DNA from: Thermodesulfobacteriota bacterium | GTDB lineage: Bacteria; Desulfobacterota; BSN033; UBA1163 | DNA: 5,438 bases | Direction of reading: 5' to 3' | NCBI GenBank assembly: GCA_030024065.1 | Contig: JASEIE010000264.1 | Location: 1-5,438 of the forward strand | Shown: piece by piece, positions 1 through 5,438 of the stretch | How the letters are laid out: each line of letters opens with the position of its first letter | Numbering within the stretch: position 1 is the stretch's first letter | Program-made: the position numbers and the translations under genes | Notes under the pieces: model-generated | What the model saw: the letters and a program-made list of their open reading frames with translations, nothing else | What the model was told of the DNA's origin: nothing | The model's database searches: none

Positions 1-1485
1 ACAGGGGTTTGCACAGCCACCTGCGGACCGGGGGTCACAAACATGGTGACCGGAGTAGCCGGCGCCTTCAATGAGTCCTCTCCGGTCATTGTGATCGGTG
101 GGGATATCCATACGAACCATTTTGGAAAAGGACCTTCCAATTTCCATGAGATCAATCAGGAGAATCTCTTCAGGCCCATCACGAAATTGAGCAGACGAAT
201 CGAACAGGGAAGCCGGATCGGGGAATTCATGCGCATTGCCTTTCGCACTGCCCAGAGCGGACGGAAAGGCCCTGTCTTCCTGGGAATCCCGAGAAATATT
301 CAGAGGGAGAAAATGAATGAAGAGGTATGGCCCAAAGACCGTTATCGTTCGGAAGGCATCATCCGGGGGGATTCCAGATTGATCGATCAGGCCTGCGAAC
401 TTCTCCTGAAAGCAAAACTTCCTGTCATTCTCGTAGGAGGGGGCGTCCACTGGGCAAGGGCTGAGAAAGAGGTCCTCGAACTTGCCGACCTGATGGGAAT
501 TCCTGTTGCCGTCTCCCACAAAGGCCTTGTCACAGAGGACCATCCCTGGTCCGTAGGGGTCATCGGCATGGTGGGTTATCCAATGGCCATGGATCAGATG
601 GTGAAGGCTGATCTCATTCTGGCCCTGGGCTGTACCTTCAATCAGGTGACCACAGCCAGTTACACCAACCGGATCATACCGAAAGATGCCAAGCTCATCC
701 AGGTGGACATCGATCCCAGCGAGTTCGGCAAGAGTTTCCCCATCGAGCTCGGGATTACAGGGGATGTCAGATCAATCCTTCTTGAGATGATTGAAAGACT
801 GAAGGCCGAAGGGATGAGAAGGAATAAGGATGGCCGTCTGAAAGAGGTGACCCTTGCCAAGGAAGAATGGGAGAAAAGGCTATTGGCTGAAGGAGCGGCA
901 TCTGATGCTGTTCCGATTCATCGACTTCGGCTGATGAGGGATCTCAATAAAGCGCTTGGAAAGGACGCTATCCTCGCCGCTGAATCAGGAGCAACACATG
1001 GGTGGTTTTACTACGGGTTCAAGGCCCATTCATCGATCCTTGAACCAGGTGATTTGAGCTGTATGGGAAGCGCATGGTGCATGGCCATGGCAGCGAAACT
1101 TGCTTATCCCGAACGGCCGGTGGTTTCCGTGACCGGCGATGGGGCTTTTATGATGACCCTGAATGAACTGGCGACAGCCGTAAATAACAAGATCCCAATT
1201 GTGGTGGTGGTCCCTCATAATGAGGTCTATGGGAATGTGAGGCGCAAGCAGTATGAGCATTTCGAGGGACGGTTCGCCGGCAGTGAACTCTATATCCCTG
1301 ACCTCTCAAAGGTTGCCCAATCCTTTGGCGCCTATGGAGAACGGGTTGAAAAGCCGGCTGCCATCATCCCTGCATTAGAACGGGCTTTGTCATCCGGGAA
1401 ACCCGCGGTGCTCGATGTGATCATTGATAATTCCATGGAAAACCTCGAGCCCCCTGTCAAACTCCGGGTAAAGGATCGATATTAA
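1..1485 (+). CDS. ThDP-dependent enzyme, acetolactate synthase/2-oxoacid decarboxylase superfamily (5' partial)
   Basis: Cytoplasmic ThDP enzyme that would cleave or join a 2-oxoacid or related C-C bond; the exact reaction is not readable. The frame is open from base 1, so the ATG at 43 is internal: residues 2-14 (window numbering) already form the family's GV..A(T/S)xGPGxTN loop. Order of domains: end of the pyrimidine-binding domain (to about 105, with GPVFLGIPR), central domain (about 125-265, LPVILVGGG and IQVDIDPSE), and C-terminal pyrophosphate-binding domain (about 300-485). The ThDP/Mg motif starts at G379-D380-G381, and the Mg-ligand Asn is N407. The catalytic Glu lies about 17 residues before the window, so it cannot be checked. 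The 494 residues seen suggest a full length of roughly 550-580. Oddities: C8 replaces the usual Ser before GPG, and H406 replaces the first Asn of the NN pair. Alternatives include benzoylformate-type decarboxylase or sulfoacetaldehyde acetyltransferase-like enzymes. The superfamily is certain; the substrate is unknown. Confidence 0.95.
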   Translation, partial: TGVCTATCGPGVTNMVTGVAGAFNESSPVIVIGGDIHTNHFGKGPSNFHEINQENLFRPITKLSRRIEQGSRIGEFMRIAFRTAQSGRKGPVFLGIPRNIQREKMNEEVWPKDRYRSEGIIRGDSRLIDQACELLLKAKLPVILVGGGVHWARAEKEVLELADLMGIPVAVSHKGLVTEDHPWSVGVIGMVGYPMAMDQMVKADLILALGCTFNQVTTASYTNRIIPKDAKLIQVDIDPSEFGKSFPIELGITGDVRSILLEMIERLKAEGMRRNKDGRLKEVTLAKEEWEKRLLAEGAASDAVPIHRLRLMRDLNKALGKDAILAAESGATHGWFYYGFKAHSSILEPGDLSCMGSAWCMAMAAKLAYPERPVVSVTGDGAFMMTLNELATAVNNKIPIVVVVPHNEVYGNVRRKQYEHFEGRFAGSELYIPDLSKVAQSFGAYGERVEKPAAIIPALERALSSGKPAVLDVIIDNSMENLEPPVKLRVKDRY

Positions 1486-1487
1486 TC

Positions 1488-1712
1488 ATGGGATGGTTGA
1501 AGATCTTGAGGGAAAACAAGGAGGAGAAATTTTCCTGGAATCCTGATTCAGAGGGTGAAACAGAGGCCGCACGAAAGAGATTTGAACACTATCTGAAACG
1601 GGGTTTCATTGCCTGCAAGATGATCGATCAGGGGAAAAAGGGAGTTCAGCTTTCTGAGTTTGATCCGGAGGCAGAAGAAATCTTTATGCTTGGACTTGCT
1701 GATGGAGGGTAA
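1488..1712 (+). CDS. Small conserved-looking protein of unknown function (74 aa)
   Basis: Not assigned to a named family. It begins 2 nt after the ThDP gene stop, in the same direction, so translation is probably coupled; the only ribosome-binding-like sequence is a weak AAGGAT at 1471-1476, about 11 nt upstream. The protein is short, charged and soluble-looking, with no signal peptide or membrane segment. Visible parts are a basic/acidic N-terminus with WNPDSEGETE (residues 17-26), a likely helix RKRFEHYLKRGF (29-40), a single cysteine C43, and a C-terminal segment EFDPEAEEI (57-65) ending in ADGG. The FDP-AEEI/GG ending recalls small proteins of unknown function seen in other bacteria, but that is a memory-based impression. 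Tight linkage and protein-like composition favour a real gene. It might be an accessory subunit of the ThDP enzyme, but nothing shows this directly. Confidence 0.68.
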   Translation: MGWLKILRENKEEKFSWNPDSEGETEAARKRFEHYLKRGFIACKMIDQGKKGVQLSEFDPEAEEIFMLGLADGG

Positions 1713-1718
1713 GAAGTA

Positions 1719-1746
1719 ATCAATGATCAATGATCAATGACCAATG
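1719..1746. repeat. Four tandem heptamers (ATCAATG x3, ACCAATG x1)
   Basis: Units lie at 1719-1725, 1726-1732, 1733-1739 (identical ATCAATG) and 1740-1746 (ACCAATG, one change). A fifth, decayed unit (AGTAATT) follows at 1747-1753. Overlapping units create TGATCA palindromes at 1724-1729 and 1731-1736. Non-coding repeats of this CAATGA type are familiar from intergenic regions of some environmental bacteria, so this may be one copy of a dispersed genomic element. That link is recollection and is not shown by this window. Confidence 0.85.
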
Positions 1747-1748
1747 AG

Positions 1749-1761
1749 TAATTTTCAATTA
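1749..1761. repeat. Short AT-rich inverted repeat (TAATT-TTC-AATTA)
   Basis: Perfect 5-bp arms (1749-1753 and 1757-1761) flank a 3-nt spacer, directly next to the heptamer array. The arms are all A/T, so a hairpin would be weak in RNA; this is not a terminator. It is most likely the distal part of the same intergenic repeat element, or a weak protein-binding site. Confidence 0.4.
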
Positions 1762-1797
1762 TCCATATAGAAAATCGAAAGTTCCAAAAGGGAAAGC

Positions 1798-1801
1798 GAG
1801 G
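1798..1801 (+). promoter_or_regulatory. Ribosome-binding site supporting the GTG start of the Fe-S gene
   Basis: GAGG lies 7 nt before the GTG at 1809. An in-frame TAA at 1803-1805 rules out any earlier start, so this GTG is the first possible initiation codon, and the site fits it well. Confidence 0.75.
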
Positions 1802-1808
1802 ATAAGCG

Positions 1809-2468
1809 GTGAAACAAACTAAAAAGTCAAAATACGTCAAGGCATTGGAAAACAAGAAGGGATGGGGGGTCGAGAATGTTCCTTTCCCTAAGGAAGTGGC
1901 CCTGATTGAAACGAGATGGGATCTCTGTATCGGTTGCGGATTTTGCGAGGTGGCCTGTTCCATGTTCCACCATGGAGTGATCAACCGGGAACTGTCACGA
2001 ATCCGCATCTACCGGTATCTTCTCCCTGCTCCCAAATCGGTTCAGAATGTTTGCTGTCAGTGTTCAGATAAGGAGCGGGAATGCGAAAAGGCCTGCCCGG
2101 TCGATCCTCCGGTGATTCGTTACGATCATGAAAAATTTCATATGGTGGTTGACGAAGAAAGGTGTCTCGGGGCGAAATGTTCTAAGTGCCTGAAGGCCTG
2201 TCCTGCAAAGGTTCCCCGTTTCTATTCTCCGGAGCACAATTATGCTATGGTCTGTGACCTCTGTGAGAAAGACGGTAACCGTCGGCCCCAGTGTGTGGAG
2301 ATCTGTCCCTCGTTCGCTCTGGAATATATGAAACCTCAGTTTCCACAGCATCTGCAGCGAATCGACCCGGATGAAAAGGCAGAATGTCTAACGGAGAGGC
2401 TTCAACCTCTATCCAGAGACAAGGTTCAAATCAGGCCTGAAGAGTTATTTGGAGGGGAAAATGGGTGA
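1809..2468 (+). CDS. Four-cluster [4Fe-4S] ferredoxin-type electron-transfer subunit (HycB/DmsB-like) of an AOR complex
   Basis: Cytoplasmic iron-sulfur protein of 219 residues expected to carry electrons from the adjacent tungsten/molybdenum enzyme to an acceptor. Sixteen cysteines form four sets: C40-x2-C43-x2-C46-x3-C50; C82-x2-C85-x6-C92-x3-C96 (with an extra C83); C119-x4-C124-x2-C127-x3-C131; C149-x2-C152-x9-C162-x3-C166. Three of the four sets end in Cys-Pro, as is normal for these folds. This arrangement is that of the four-cluster subunits paired with molybdopterin oxidoreductases and with some AOR-family enzymes, such as the WOR5 small subunit or BamC of benzoyl-CoA reductase. There is no Tat signal or membrane anchor; residues 1-35 are a lysine-rich lead-in. 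The GTG start is fixed by an upstream stop. Its 3' end overlaps the AOR gene by 8 nt, strong evidence of a two-subunit complex with translational coupling. No flavin or NAD-binding subunit is visible, so the final acceptor is unknown. Confidence 0.94.
   Translation: MKQTKKSKYVKALENKKGWGVENVPFPKEVALIETRWDLCIGCGFCEVACSMFHHGVINRELSRIRIYRYLLPAPKSVQNVCCQCSDKERECEKACPVDPPVIRYDHEKFHMVVDEERCLGAKCSKCLKACPAKVPRFYSPEHNYAMVCDLCEKDGNRRPQCVEICPSFALEYMKPQFPQHLQRIDPDEKAECLTERLQPLSRDKVQIRPEELFGGENG
2451..2455 (+). promoter_or_regulatory. Ribosome-binding site selecting the ATG at 2461 for the AOR gene
   Basis: GGAGG lies 5 nt before ATG 2461, inside the last codons of the Fe-S gene. A TTG at 2449 in the same frame would give four more residues, but it overlaps this site and has no good Shine-Dalgarno of its own, so ATG 2461 is preferred. 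Confidence 0.85.
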
Positions 2469-4257
2469 AATCAAGTTTAATCTGTTAGAAATTGACCTCA
2501 CCACCGGAGAAAAGAAGACCGTTGATATAACGGAGGAGGTCTGTAAATATTTGGGAGGAAGGGGGCTCGGGGCAAAGATCCTGTGGGACCGGGTGTCTGA
2601 AGGCATCGATCCCTTGAGTCCGGAAAACATCCTCTATTTTGGCTTGGGACCTCTCACCGGATTTATGGGATCTGTTACGAATGTGAGCGCCATCTCTCCA
2701 TTGACCCTATTAAGAGGGCAATCCAATGTGAATGGACATTTTGGTGTCGAACTCATCTATGCAGGCTACAATGCCGGACTGCTCCTTACCGGGAAAGCCG
2801 ATCGGCCTGTTTACATCTACATCAAAGACGATGATGTCGAGGTAAGGGATGCCTCACACCTCTGGGGTCTTTACAACCCTCAAAACCAGCAAGCCCTGCT
2901 CAAGGAATTGAAAAAAGAGCTCGACGATCAGAATTTCAGGATTGTCTCGATCGGGCCGGCCGGAGAACATCTGGTCAGAAATGCCTCCATCGATCACGAC
3001 TTTTATCATCATGCCGCCCGGTTGGGGATGGGGGCGGTTATGGGATCCAAGAATGTGAAGGCCATTGCCGTGAGGGGGACAAAATCCCCTCCCTATCCGA
3101 AGCCGGAGCTTCTCTATCACCTCCTCTTGAAATGGCTTAAGGAGGAAAAGGGGGAAAAGGTCCGCAGGCGACGGTGGGGCCATTCGGTCAGTATACCGGA
3201 CCGGTATTATGAAACCAAGGAGGGAATTAAGAATAAACAGTTAGGTTGGGATCCTATCTGTGACCTGAGCAACCCGTTAAGGCTCGAACAGGGGGCCAAG
3301 CTCTGGAGTGACGCATGCAACCTCTGCCAGGTGGGGTGTAAGGTTCCTTATATGAGGAGAAAACCTCCTTATGCTCCGACCATTGGTGAAATCCGGCACG
3401 ATAACGCAGGGGGATGGAATGCCAATACCATGATTCCCGGCTATGATGTCCAGACCTACCTTTCTACTTATGTCGACACCCTGGGACTTGATTCCGAGGA
3501 TGTCTCAGGGGTCGTCGCCTGGATGATGGAATGCTACGACCGGGGTTTAATCACAAAAGAGGATCTCGGCGGAATTGAACTGACCTGGGGAAATGTGGAA
3601 GCAATCTGCAAGCTTCTAAAAAAAATAGCCTTCAGGGAAGGGGTTGGCGACAGGCTGGCCGATGGGCTCAAATTTGCGCCGGAGATGATAAATAAAACTG
3701 CAAAAAAATATGCGATGACACATAAAGGCGTTGCCATCACCTCTTACGAGCCCCGCGGAAGCATGTCCGATGCCATTGGGTTAGTCTTAAATCCTGTGGG
3801 AGAGCTTCACGGAGGAAGAGGGACTCCGGAGCGGATTATCTATGACTCCCTGACGACTTGTTCTTTTCTCCGAAGAGTGATCATAAAAACTTTTGGAAGC
3901 CTTGGCAATTTGGCCCGGCCTATGCTGGAAGGCGCCTGTGGATGGAAATTGACTGAAAAGGACTGGAGCCATCTGATACTCAGGGCTTCGATCATGGAAC
4001 GATGCGTCTCCATCCGTGAAGGGTATGTGCCCTCCCGGGATGATATTCTCCCGGATCGATTTTTCGATGAGGTTATCCACAGTAAATACGGGGAACCCAA
4101 GGTCCTCGATCGGGAACAATTTCTCGAGGCGAGGAGAAAAACATATATCGGGTTCGGGTTAAATGAAGATGGAATTCCATCAAAGAAGACGCTTCAGGAT
4201 ATTGACATGGAGTTCGTGATTCCTGTACTTGAAAAAAAGTTGGGTCCCGTCCCGTAA
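2461..4257 (+). CDS. Aldehyde:ferredoxin oxidoreductase (AOR) family tungsten/molybdopterin enzyme
   Basis: Cytoplasmic oxygen-sensitive enzyme; family members oxidise aldehydes to carboxylic acids with a W-bispterin centre and one [4Fe-4S] cluster, and one branch (BamB) reduces benzoyl-CoA. The 598 residues are near the family's usual length of about 600-650. The N-terminal AOR domain (about 1-207) shows GGRGLGAK at 32-39 and GAVMGSKNVK at 191-200. In the C-terminal domains, cluster ligands are C286-x2-C289-x3-C293 plus C467, matching C288/C291/C295/C494 of Pyrococcus furiosus AOR. The first pterin motif, D339-T-L-G-L-D344, is canonical. The second, D462-S-L-T-T-C467, has lost the usual Gly-Leu. 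H450 and E310 are candidates for the conserved active-site His448/Glu313, an alignment by eye. The gene overlaps the Fe-S gene by 8 nt. Substrate is unknown: amino-acid-derived aldehyde is the contextual guess, and a benzoyl-CoA-reductase-like role is less likely but not excluded. Confidence 0.96.
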   Translation: MGEIKFNLLEIDLTTGEKKTVDITEEVCKYLGGRGLGAKILWDRVSEGIDPLSPENILYFGLGPLTGFMGSVTNVSAISPLTLLRGQSNVNGHFGVELIYAGYNAGLLLTGKADRPVYIYIKDDDVEVRDASHLWGLYNPQNQQALLKELKKELDDQNFRIVSIGPAGEHLVRNASIDHDFYHHAARLGMGAVMGSKNVKAIAVRGTKSPPYPKPELLYHLLLKWLKEEKGEKVRRRRWGHSVSIPDRYYETKEGIKNKQLGWDPICDLSNPLRLEQGAKLWSDACNLCQVGCKVPYMRRKPPYAPTIGEIRHDNAGGWNANTMIPGYDVQTYLSTYVDTLGLDSEDVSGVVAWMMECYDRGLITKEDLGGIELTWGNVEAICKLLKKIAFREGVGDRLADGLKFAPEMINKTAKKYAMTHKGVAITSYEPRGSMSDAIGLVLNPVGELHGGRGTPERIIYDSLTTCSFLRRVIIKTFGSLGNLARPMLEGACGWKLTEKDWSHLILRASIMERCVSIREGYVPSRDDILPDRFFDEVIHSKYGEPKVLDREQFLEARRKTYIGFGLNEDGIPSKKTLQDIDMEFVIPVLEKKLGPVP

Positions 4258-4264
4258 AATGAAT

Positions 4265-4268
4265 GGAG
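4265..4268 (+). promoter_or_regulatory. Ribosome-binding site selecting the ATG at 4275
   Basis: GGAG lies 6 nt before ATG 4275. The in-frame ATG at 4263 sits just after the AOR stop and has no purine-rich site before it, so the shorter start is preferred. The shorter start also begins MTLILNNEEI, matching the normal family N-terminus. Confidence 0.75.
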
Positions 4269-4274
4269 AAAGGG

Positions 4275-5360
4275 ATGACGCTCATACTGAACAACGAAGA
4301 GATTGAGCAGCTCTTGAGCATGGAACTCTGTCTTGATGTCCTTCAAGATCTCTATCGGGAATACGGGCATGGGAAAACGGTTGATATTCCTCGATGTGAT
4401 GCCATTGTTCCTTCAGAGTCTGATCATACGGTGTATGCCTTGAAAACGATGAGTGGATGTGTTCCCTATTTCGGAAAGGCGGCGATTCGGCTTAATTCGG
4501 ACACCATTCACCATCCCACAATCGATGGAATCCAGAGAAGGGTCAAAGTCCCGAAGGCTTCCGGGGGAAAGTGGGTTGGTCTGGTGCTTCTCTTTGATAT
4601 GAGCAATGGCGAGCCTGTGGCCATCTTTCCGGATGGAATTATCCAGAGGATGCGGGTGGGTGCGACCAATGGGTTAGCTGCGAGATACCTCTCAAGAAAA
4701 GATTCAAAAATCATGGCCTTGATCGGCTCCGGCTGGCAGGCAGGCTCTCAGGCCATGGCCTTCTGTGCGGCAAGATCCCTCGAAGAGGTTCGAGTCTATA
4801 GTCCAAATGAGGACCACCGAAAGTCCTTCTGCCAAGAGATGGGGCCAAAACTAAAAGTTCAGATGGTTCCTGTGAAGAGTGCCGAAGCGGCAGTCGAAGG
4901 AGCCGATATCATTGCCGCTGCGACCAGTTCCATGATCCCGGTCCTTAAAAAAGAATGGTTGATTTCAGGAGTCCATGTGAGTGGGATTAAGACCCAGGAG
5001 ATCACCTGGGAGATCGTCTCCCATTGCGATGCCTTCTTTCTCCATACGAACAGTGTTTTAAAACAGAAAAATTATTATATGAGGGGCGGAAAGGGGGAAT
5101 ACCCGGAATTGGAGAAGGGATGGTGGGTCGAAAAGGCCAATGAGATTTTAGAGGATAAGATTCTCCCTGATCTTGGAGATCTCGTCACAGGGAGAGTTGC
5201 CGGAAGGACCCATCCAAAACAGATCACCGGATTTTTGAATAACTTAGGCTTGGGCATTCAGTTTGCTGCGGTCGGGGCAAAGGTCTATGAAATGGCATTA
5301 GAGAAGGGACTGGGTCGAGAAATTCCCACGGACTGGTTCCTTGAGACGGTTCATCCCTGA
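4275..5360 (+). CDS. Ornithine cyclodeaminase/mu-crystallin family NAD(P)-dependent enzyme
   Basis: Cytoplasmic enzyme of 361 residues, usual for the family. Members include ornithine cyclodeaminase, archaeal alanine dehydrogenase, ketimine and opine-type reductases, so the likely chemistry is hydride transfer at a C-N bond of an amino or imino acid. It opens with MTLILNNEEIEQLL. Candidate substrate-carboxylate ligands are R40, K68 and R127 (in MRVGATNGLAARYL), matching R45, K69 and R112 of the Pseudomonas putida enzyme. The nucleotide-binding Rossmann loop is G151-S-G-W-Q-A156, following IMALI. The segment where ornithine cyclodeaminase has its catalytic Asp228 (GGDxPGK) reads HVSGIKTQEI (234-243) with no Asp, so true ornithine cyclodeaminase activity is unlikely. 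The gene starts 17 nt after the AOR gene, implying co-expression and a linked substrate. The family is clear; the reaction is not. Confidence 0.92.
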   Translation: MTLILNNEEIEQLLSMELCLDVLQDLYREYGHGKTVDIPRCDAIVPSESDHTVYALKTMSGCVPYFGKAAIRLNSDTIHHPTIDGIQRRVKVPKASGGKWVGLVLLFDMSNGEPVAIFPDGIIQRMRVGATNGLAARYLSRKDSKIMALIGSGWQAGSQAMAFCAARSLEEVRVYSPNEDHRKSFCQEMGPKLKVQMVPVKSAEAAVEGADIIAAATSSMIPVLKKEWLISGVHVSGIKTQEITWEIVSHCDAFFLHTNSVLKQKNYYMRGGKGEYPELEKGWWVEKANEILEDKILPDLGDLVTGRVAGRTHPKQITGFLNNLGLGIQFAAVGAKVYEMALEKGLGREIPTDWFLETVHP

Positions 5361-5438
5361 GGAAATATAGACCTTGCAGTTGCATAAACGGCCACGGGTA
5401 AACCGCTCTTCAAGGCTTCGGACGGCGATTGAGTTGAC
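5361..5438. other. Downstream tail with no confident gene
   Basis: These 78 nt reach the window edge. No terminator hairpin is visible. Two weak coding readings exist, and the piece is too short to choose between them. The first is a + strand frame from TTG 5374, open to the edge, with GAGG at 5359-5362 about 11 nt upstream. The second is a - strand frame open from the edge to a TGA at 5351-5353, which would be a convergent gene overlapping the end of the OCD-family gene. A final TTGAC (5434-5438) resembles a -35 element, but its partner would be outside. Confidence 0.5.

Larger units (their letters stand above)
1713..1808. other. Intergenic spacer dividing the operon into two blocks
   Basis: This 96-nt AT-rich stretch is the only real gap among genes otherwise packed with 2-17 nt gaps or overlaps. 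It holds a heptamer tandem repeat, a short inverted repeat and the ribosome-binding site of the Fe-S gene. I looked for a sigma-70 promoter: TATAGA at 1766-1771 is a possible -10 element, but no -35 element lies at proper spacing. No GC-rich hairpin with a T-run is present, so a terminator is not supported. Whether the two blocks are co-transcribed cannot be decided from sequence. Confidence 0.6.

Noticed and set aside
1..1485. Naming the ThDP gene ilvB (acetolactate synthase)
   Set aside because: The superfamily is clear, but active-site changes, the lack of an ACT-type small subunit next door and the AOR context do not support branched-chain synthesis.
1766..1771. TATAGA as a -10 promoter element for the Fe-S/AOR block
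   Set aside because: No -35-like hexamer at 16-18 nt spacing; the region is simply AT-rich.
1727..2008. Minus-strand open frame of 93 residues
   Set aside because: It runs antisense through the Fe-S gene and translates the intergenic repeat at its end; a shadow with no coding support.
2854..4119. Several minus-strand open frames of 68-110 residues inside the AOR gene
   Set aside because: All are antisense to a clearly conserved enzyme and show no recognisable motifs.
2461..4257. Naming the AOR gene bamB (benzoyl-CoA reductase)
   Set aside because: A BamC-like partner is adjacent, but no other Bam genes or aromatic-degradation genes are visible, and AOR-type enzymes with four-cluster partners are broader than Bam.
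4275..5360. Naming the last gene ocd (ornithine cyclodeaminase)
   Set aside because: The catalytic Asp region is not conserved, so the specific activity is not supported.
5351..5437. Possible 3' end of a convergent - strand gene ending at TGA 5351-5353
   Set aside because: The translation looks mildly protein-like, but it is under 30 residues, overlaps the OCD-family gene, and competes with the + strand reading.
5374..5438. Possible start of a next + strand gene from TTG 5374 (basic N-terminus, GAGG about 11 nt upstream)
   Set aside because: Only about 21 codons before the edge, a TTG start with long spacing, and no recognisable family; not enough to call a gene.

Overview
The window is a compact, same-strand metabolic operon fragment of about 50% GC, probably from a strict or facultative anaerobe. 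The main indicator is an aldehyde:ferredoxin oxidoreductase (AOR)-family tungsten/molybdenum pterin enzyme encoded directly after a four-cluster ferredoxin-like subunit. Gene style and a CAATGA-type intergenic repeat would fit a Desulfobacterota (former Deltaproteobacteria) or similar sediment lineage. That placement is an inference from general familiarity and was not tested.

Layout: (1) 1-1485, a thiamine-diphosphate (ThDP) enzyme of the acetolactate synthase/2-oxoacid decarboxylase superfamily, cut at its 5' end by the window edge. (2) 1488-1712, a 74-residue protein of unknown function starting 2 nt after the ThDP gene. (3) 1713-1808, the only sizeable gap, holding a four-copy 7-bp tandem repeat and an AT-rich inverted repeat. 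(4) 1809-2468, an electron-transfer protein with 16 cysteines in four [4Fe-4S] motifs. (5) 2461-4257, the AOR-family catalytic subunit, overlapping the previous gene by 8 nt. (6) 4275-5360, an ornithine cyclodeaminase/mu-crystallin (OCD) family NAD(P)-type enzyme, 17 nt downstream. (7) 5361-5438, a tail with no confident gene. There are no RNA genes, CRISPR arrays, insertion sequences, or convincing promoters or terminators.

How the genes may work together (inference): an OCD-family enzyme can act on amino or imino acids and yield a 2-oxoacid. A ThDP decarboxylase can turn a 2-oxoacid into an aldehyde. An AOR can oxidise an aldehyde to a carboxylic acid and pass low-potential electrons to an Fe-S protein. 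The set could therefore be a dedicated anaerobic, Ehrlich-like oxidation route for one amino acid or a related compound. The substrate cannot be read from sequence. Several active-site motifs differ from the textbook family forms (AOR second pterin motif, OCD catalytic Asp, ThDP NN pair), which suggests a specialised rather than housekeeping pathway.
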